From Actinomycetes bacterium (GTDB lineage Bacteria > Actinomycetota > Acidimicrobiia > Acidimicrobiales > Microtrichaceae): a stretch of DNA of 64,000 bases. A program made the position numbers and the translations under genes. The notes under the pieces are model-generated. The model saw only the letters and a list, made by a program, of their open reading frames with translations, made no database searches and was not told the DNA's origin. Positions 61,280 to 64,000 of the stretch are shown here, piece by piece; position 1 is the stretch's first letter, and each line of letters opens with the position of its first letter. The DNA lies in NCBI GenBank assembly GCA_023389745.1, contig JAEWED010000106.1:1-64000 (forward strand), given 5' to 3'.

Positions 61280-62458
61280 TCAGATCCGGTCGGCAGGTCG
61301 CAGGGGCAGGCCGAGCTCGATGCGCCCGGCGAGCTCGGTGGTGCGGTCCCAGTCGAACACGACGTGCCCCTTGAGCACCTCGACATCGCGCTGCAGACGC
61401 TGCAGCGGTTGGGACAGCTGGTAGACGCTCGCCCCTGCGCCGGCGCACACGAGCGAGATCACCTCGTTGCAGAGGCGCACGACGTTGGCGGCGGCGAGGC
61501 GCACGTCCATGCGCACGTCCAGCCCGATGCTCCCGCCCGACGCGCTGTCGTTCGCGGTGACCGCGTCGAGCAGCTGGTCGGCGGCGGCCTCGAACAGCAC
61601 GCGCGCGGCACGGACCTGCGCGAGCGCGTGGCCGAGGCGCACCTGCGCGGCGGGCTGGTCGATGGCCTTGTCGCCCAACGTGTAGGCCAGCACGCGTTCG
61701 CGGATGCGGTCGGCGTAGTGCTCGACGGCTGCCTCGGCCGCGCCGAGCGCGGGCGCCGACGCGACGAGCGACAGGACCGCCATGACCGGCAGCGCCGCCA
61801 TCTCGCTGTTGCCGGGCTCGGGCGCACGGTCCTCGAGCAGGTCCTCGGACGGCAGGGTGCGGTGGTCGGGGACGAAGACGCCGTCGACGCGCACGGTGTT
61901 GCTGCCCGTCGCCCGCATGCCCGAGGTGTGCCAGACGTCGTCGACCTCGACGTCACCGATCGGCAGCACCGCGAAGCGCAGGGCGAACGCGTCGTCGCGC
62001 GCCTCGAGGCCGTGGACCATCACCCAGTCGGCGTGGTTGACCCCCGTCGCCCACTCCCAGCGACCGCTGACCTCCCAGCCGCCGTCGACCTCTCGGAGCT
62101 GACCCGTCGGAGCGAGCGGGGCCGGCACGAGCCCGTAGCCACAGGGACCGAACACCTCGGCCTGCAGCTGCTCGGGGAAGCGGGTGAGCAGCCAGTTGTG
62201 CAGCACGAAGAACGACAAGGTCCACGCCGAGGCCGGACAGGCGGCCGCGATCGTGCGGGTCGTGTCGAGCAGCTCTCGAAGGCCTGCACCCTCGCCGCCG
62301 TATGCCACCGGCACCGCCATCGAGAACAGCCCCGACTCCGCGGCGGCGGCCATGACGGGGTCGGTGAGCCGCCGGTCGCGCTCGGCTTGTTCCGCCTCGA
62401 CGGCGACCAGCGCCGCGAGTCGATCCGCGCGTGCTTCGACTCCGTCACCGTCGACCAC
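61280..62458 (-). CDS. Acyl-CoA dehydrogenase-fold flavin monooxygenase-like protein
   Basis: A protein of about 392 residues of the ACAD/HpaH-HsaA group. V-A-Y-G-G-E-G-A-G-L, A-S-A-W-T-L-S-F-F-V-L-H-N-W, T-S-G-M-R-A-T-G-S-N-T-V-R-V and V-F-V-P-D-H-R are in the order seen in flavin-dependent two-component hydroxylases and in desulfurisation/steroid enzymes. GTG 62458 is chosen because family members start near A-R-A-D-R-L-A-A-L; TTG 62521 would add 21 residues. First gene of the minus-strand operon. Needs a partner flavin reductase, not seen in the window. Confidence 0.78.
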   Translation of the reverse strand: MVDGDGVEARADRLAALVAVEAEQAERDRRLTDPVMAAAAESGLFSMAVPVAYGGEGAGLRELLDTTRTIAAACPASAWTLSFFVLHNWLLTRFPEQLQAEVFGPCGYGLVPAPLAPTGQLREVDGGWEVSGRWEWATGVNHADWVMVHGLEARDDAFALRFAVLPIGDVEVDDVWHTSGMRATGSNTVRVDGVFVPDHRTLPSEDLLEDRAPEPGNSEMAALPVMAVLSLVASAPALGAAEAAVEHYADRIRERVLAYTLGDKAIDQPAAQVRLGHALAQVRAARVLFEAAADQLLDAVTANDSASGGSIGLDVRMDVRLAAANVVRLCNEVISLVCAGAGASVYQLSQPLQRLQRDVEVLKGHVVFDWDRTTELAGRIELGLPLRPADRI

Positions 62459-62633
62459 GACACCCCCATGCCCAGCTCGATCCCCCGAGGGCTGATGCCC
62501 TCGACCCGCACCATAGGTCAACTTATGGCGCGCTGGCTCGCTCCCCGAAATCCTTCCCTTCCCCGAAATCCGTCGCCGTTTCGAGGTGATGACTGCGAAT
62601 CCGAGTCGGATGTCACGAGGTGACCGGCGTTAT

Positions 62634-62646
62634 ATCGTGACACGAT
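62634..62646. promoter_or_regulatory. 13-bp palindrome between divergent genes
   Basis: ATCGTG-A-CACGAT, preceded by TAT, lies 4 bases before the ClC start and about 175 bases upstream of the catabolic operon. Candidate operator of the operon's TetR regulator or of a ClC regulator. Confidence 0.4.
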
Positions 62647-62649
62647 GTA

Positions 62650-63903
62650 GTGGTGAGTCCACTCGTGCAGCGCTTCGTCACCACCGCCTCGGTCCGCCTG
62701 CGCAGCGGCCTCGGCGTGCCGACCGTCGCCGTGGGCGTGGCCGGCGGTCTGCTCGGCGCCGCGTACGTGGCGGTGCTCCATCTGCTCGAACGGGGCCTCG
62801 GACCCGAGCACCACGCCCGTGTCACCCAGCTGGCGATCCTCGTCGCGGTCGGCGCCGCGGTCGCCCTGATCACTCGGCTCGGCGGTGAGACCGGCAACGT
62901 CGAGCTGCTGGTCGACAACATCCACGTCTCGGGCGGGGCCGCCGACGTGCGCGCCCTGCGATCCCTCCTGCCGGCGTCGCTGTTGTGCGTCGCCGCCGGC
63001 TCGACGATGGGACCCGAGGCGCCGCTGGTGCAGTCGACCGGCACGATCGGCACGGCGATCGCCACACGCCTGCGCCGACCGGCACCCGACGTCCGGATCC
63101 TGACGATCACCGGGATGGCGGCGGGCTTCACCGTGCTGTTCGGCGCGCCGCTCGGCGCTGCGTTCTTCGCGCTCGAGATCCTGCACCGGCGAGGGCTGCA
63201 GTACTACGAGGCGCTCGTTCCCGCGGTCGTCGGGTCGCTGTGCGGCTACGCGGTCTACTTCAGCCTGGCGGGACTCGGGATCGAGCCGGTCTGGCGCTTC
63301 CCCGAAGTCGGCACGCTGCACACTCCCGACCTGGCACTCGCCGCGCTGATCGGACTGGTCGGCGCGCTGGGCGCATGGTTGTTCGCCGCGACCGTGACCG
63401 TCGTGCGCCGCGGGTTCGCCGCGGTGCCGACCTCGGCTCGCTACGTGCTCGGCGGCGCGGCGCTCGGCCTGCTCGGCATCTGGTCGCCGTACGCACTCAC
63501 CTTCGGCGAGCACCAGCTCTCGGAGCTGCTCGACGCGCGTGTCGCGGTCGGTGCGCTCGCCGTCGCGTTGCTCGCCAAGTTCGCGGGCACCGTGGTGGCG
63601 CTCGCGTCGGGCTGGAAGGGCGGCTTCATCATCCCGCTGTTCTTCGTCGGCGCCGTCGCCGGGCAGATCGTGCACCAGCTGGTGCCGGGCACCAACGAGT
63701 CGGTGCTGATGGCGTGCGCCATGGTGGCGTTGTGCGTGGGCGTGACGAAGACGCCGATCGGCACCACGCTGGTGGTCACCGAGATGGCAGGCCTGCTGCT
63801 CCTGCCCGTCACCCTGATCGCCGCCGTCGTCGCCCTGCTCGTCAGCGAACGCGTCTCGGTGATCGAGACCCAACGTCCCCGACCGTCGCAGGAACCCGAA
63901 TGA
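62650..63903 (+). CDS. ClC-family chloride channel/transporter
   Basis: A 417-residue membrane protein with about ten helices. The filter motifs are present as G-S-T-M-G-P-E-A-P (GxEGP-like), G-M-A-A-G-F-T-V-L-F-G-A-P-L-G-A and G-W-K-G-G-F-I-I-P-L-F-F-V-G. The gating Glu lies in M-G-P-E. Conserved Tyr of the CLC centre is not obvious from the visible residues. No CBS domains. Exchanges or passes chloride or similar anions. Two GTG starts in a row (62650, 62653). Confidence 0.87.
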   Translation: MVSPLVQRFVTTASVRLRSGLGVPTVAVGVAGGLLGAAYVAVLHLLERGLGPEHHARVTQLAILVAVGAAVALITRLGGETGNVELLVDNIHVSGGAADVRALRSLLPASLLCVAAGSTMGPEAPLVQSTGTIGTAIATRLRRPAPDVRILTITGMAAGFTVLFGAPLGAAFFALEILHRRGLQYYEALVPAVVGSLCGYAVYFSLAGLGIEPVWRFPEVGTLHTPDLALAALIGLVGALGAWLFAATVTVVRRGFAAVPTSARYVLGGAALGLLGIWSPYALTFGEHQLSELLDARVAVGALAVALLAKFAGTVVALASGWKGGFIIPLFFVGAVAGQIVHQLVPGTNESVLMACAMVALCVGVTKTPIGTTLVVTEMAGLLLLPVTLIAAVVALLVSERVSVIETQRPRPSQEPE

Positions 63904-63913
63904 GCGAACCGAC

Positions 63914-64000
63914 GTGACCGAACCGCCCAACGCGGCCGAGCCGCTCGGCCGGGACGCCCCGCCCGGCGACACGCGGCCGCTCAGCGACACGCGGCCGCTC
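63914..64000 (+). CDS. Start of a downstream gene (3' partial)
   Basis: A frame from GTG 63914 runs off the right edge, reading V-T-E-P-P-N-A-A-E-P-L and two copies of D-T-R-P-L. It follows the ClC stop by 10 bases. Too short to assign; a low-complexity N terminus of a membrane or regulatory protein is possible. Confidence 0.3.
   Translation, partial: MTEPPNAAEPLGRDAPPGDTRPLSDTRPL

Overview
The window is GC-rich, densely coded DNA with short gaps, many GTG starts, 4-base start/stop overlaps, an F420-type LLM oxidoreductase, a DtxR/IdeR-like iron box and sortase-type surface proteins. This points to a free-living Actinomycetota, quite possibly Acidimicrobiia. The class-level guess is inference. 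No rRNA, tRNA, CRISPR array, integrase or transposase was recognised, so it reads as ordinary chromosome, not an island.

Region 1 (1-22.1 kb) is a cell-surface region. A giant LPFTG-anchored repeat protein, truncated at the left edge, converges on a second giant gene on the minus strand. Between them lie a small membrane protein, a frameshifted gene remnant and a lipoprotein. The second giant (3402 codons) is the most unusual object here. A cellulose-synthase-like membrane module with lost catalytic residues and a PilZ-like domain are fused to an extracellular DUF11-type stalk of about 2700 residues ending in LALTG, a membrane helix and an Arg-rich tail.

Region 2 (22.4-33.8 kb) holds a YihY membrane protein with an old-yellow-enzyme reductase, and an SDR/CMD/TetR operon divergent from an arylsulfatase across a perfect inverted repeat. 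It also holds a cupredoxin lipoprotein, an ECF sigma/anti-sigma pair, and a small oxidoreductase/cupin group.

Region 3 (33.8-38.7 kb, with 38.8-39.5 kb) looks like amino-acid or peptide-derivative catabolism: RpiR regulator, enolase-superfamily protein, YtcJ-like amidohydrolase, DUF2817 carboxypeptidase-like protein and an Asp/Glu racemase.

Region 4 (39.6-46.3 kb) has an iron-regulated DUF2470-siderophore-interacting protein, a zinc alcohol dehydrogenase followed by a perfect 44-bp palindrome, a 41-residue small protein, GNAT, DUF1990 and YndJ-like proteins, a MerR regulator and an O6-alkylguanine-DNA alkyltransferase.

Region 5 (46.4-52.4 kb) is a MacAB-type ABC exporter operon with two periplasmic-adaptor-like proteins and a lipoprotein. 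All three extracytoplasmic partners carry Gly/Pro-rich low-complexity segments.

Region 6 (52.6-64 kb) has a lipoprotein, an FMN split-barrel protein, a cupin, an ArsB/NhaD-like transporter with no normal start codon, and an acyl-CoA dehydrogenase. A tightly packed minus-strand catabolic operon follows: flavin hydroxylase-like, VOC, alpha/beta hydrolase, TetR and a beta-lactamase-like lipoprotein. A ClC transporter is divergent from it, and the last gene runs off the right edge.
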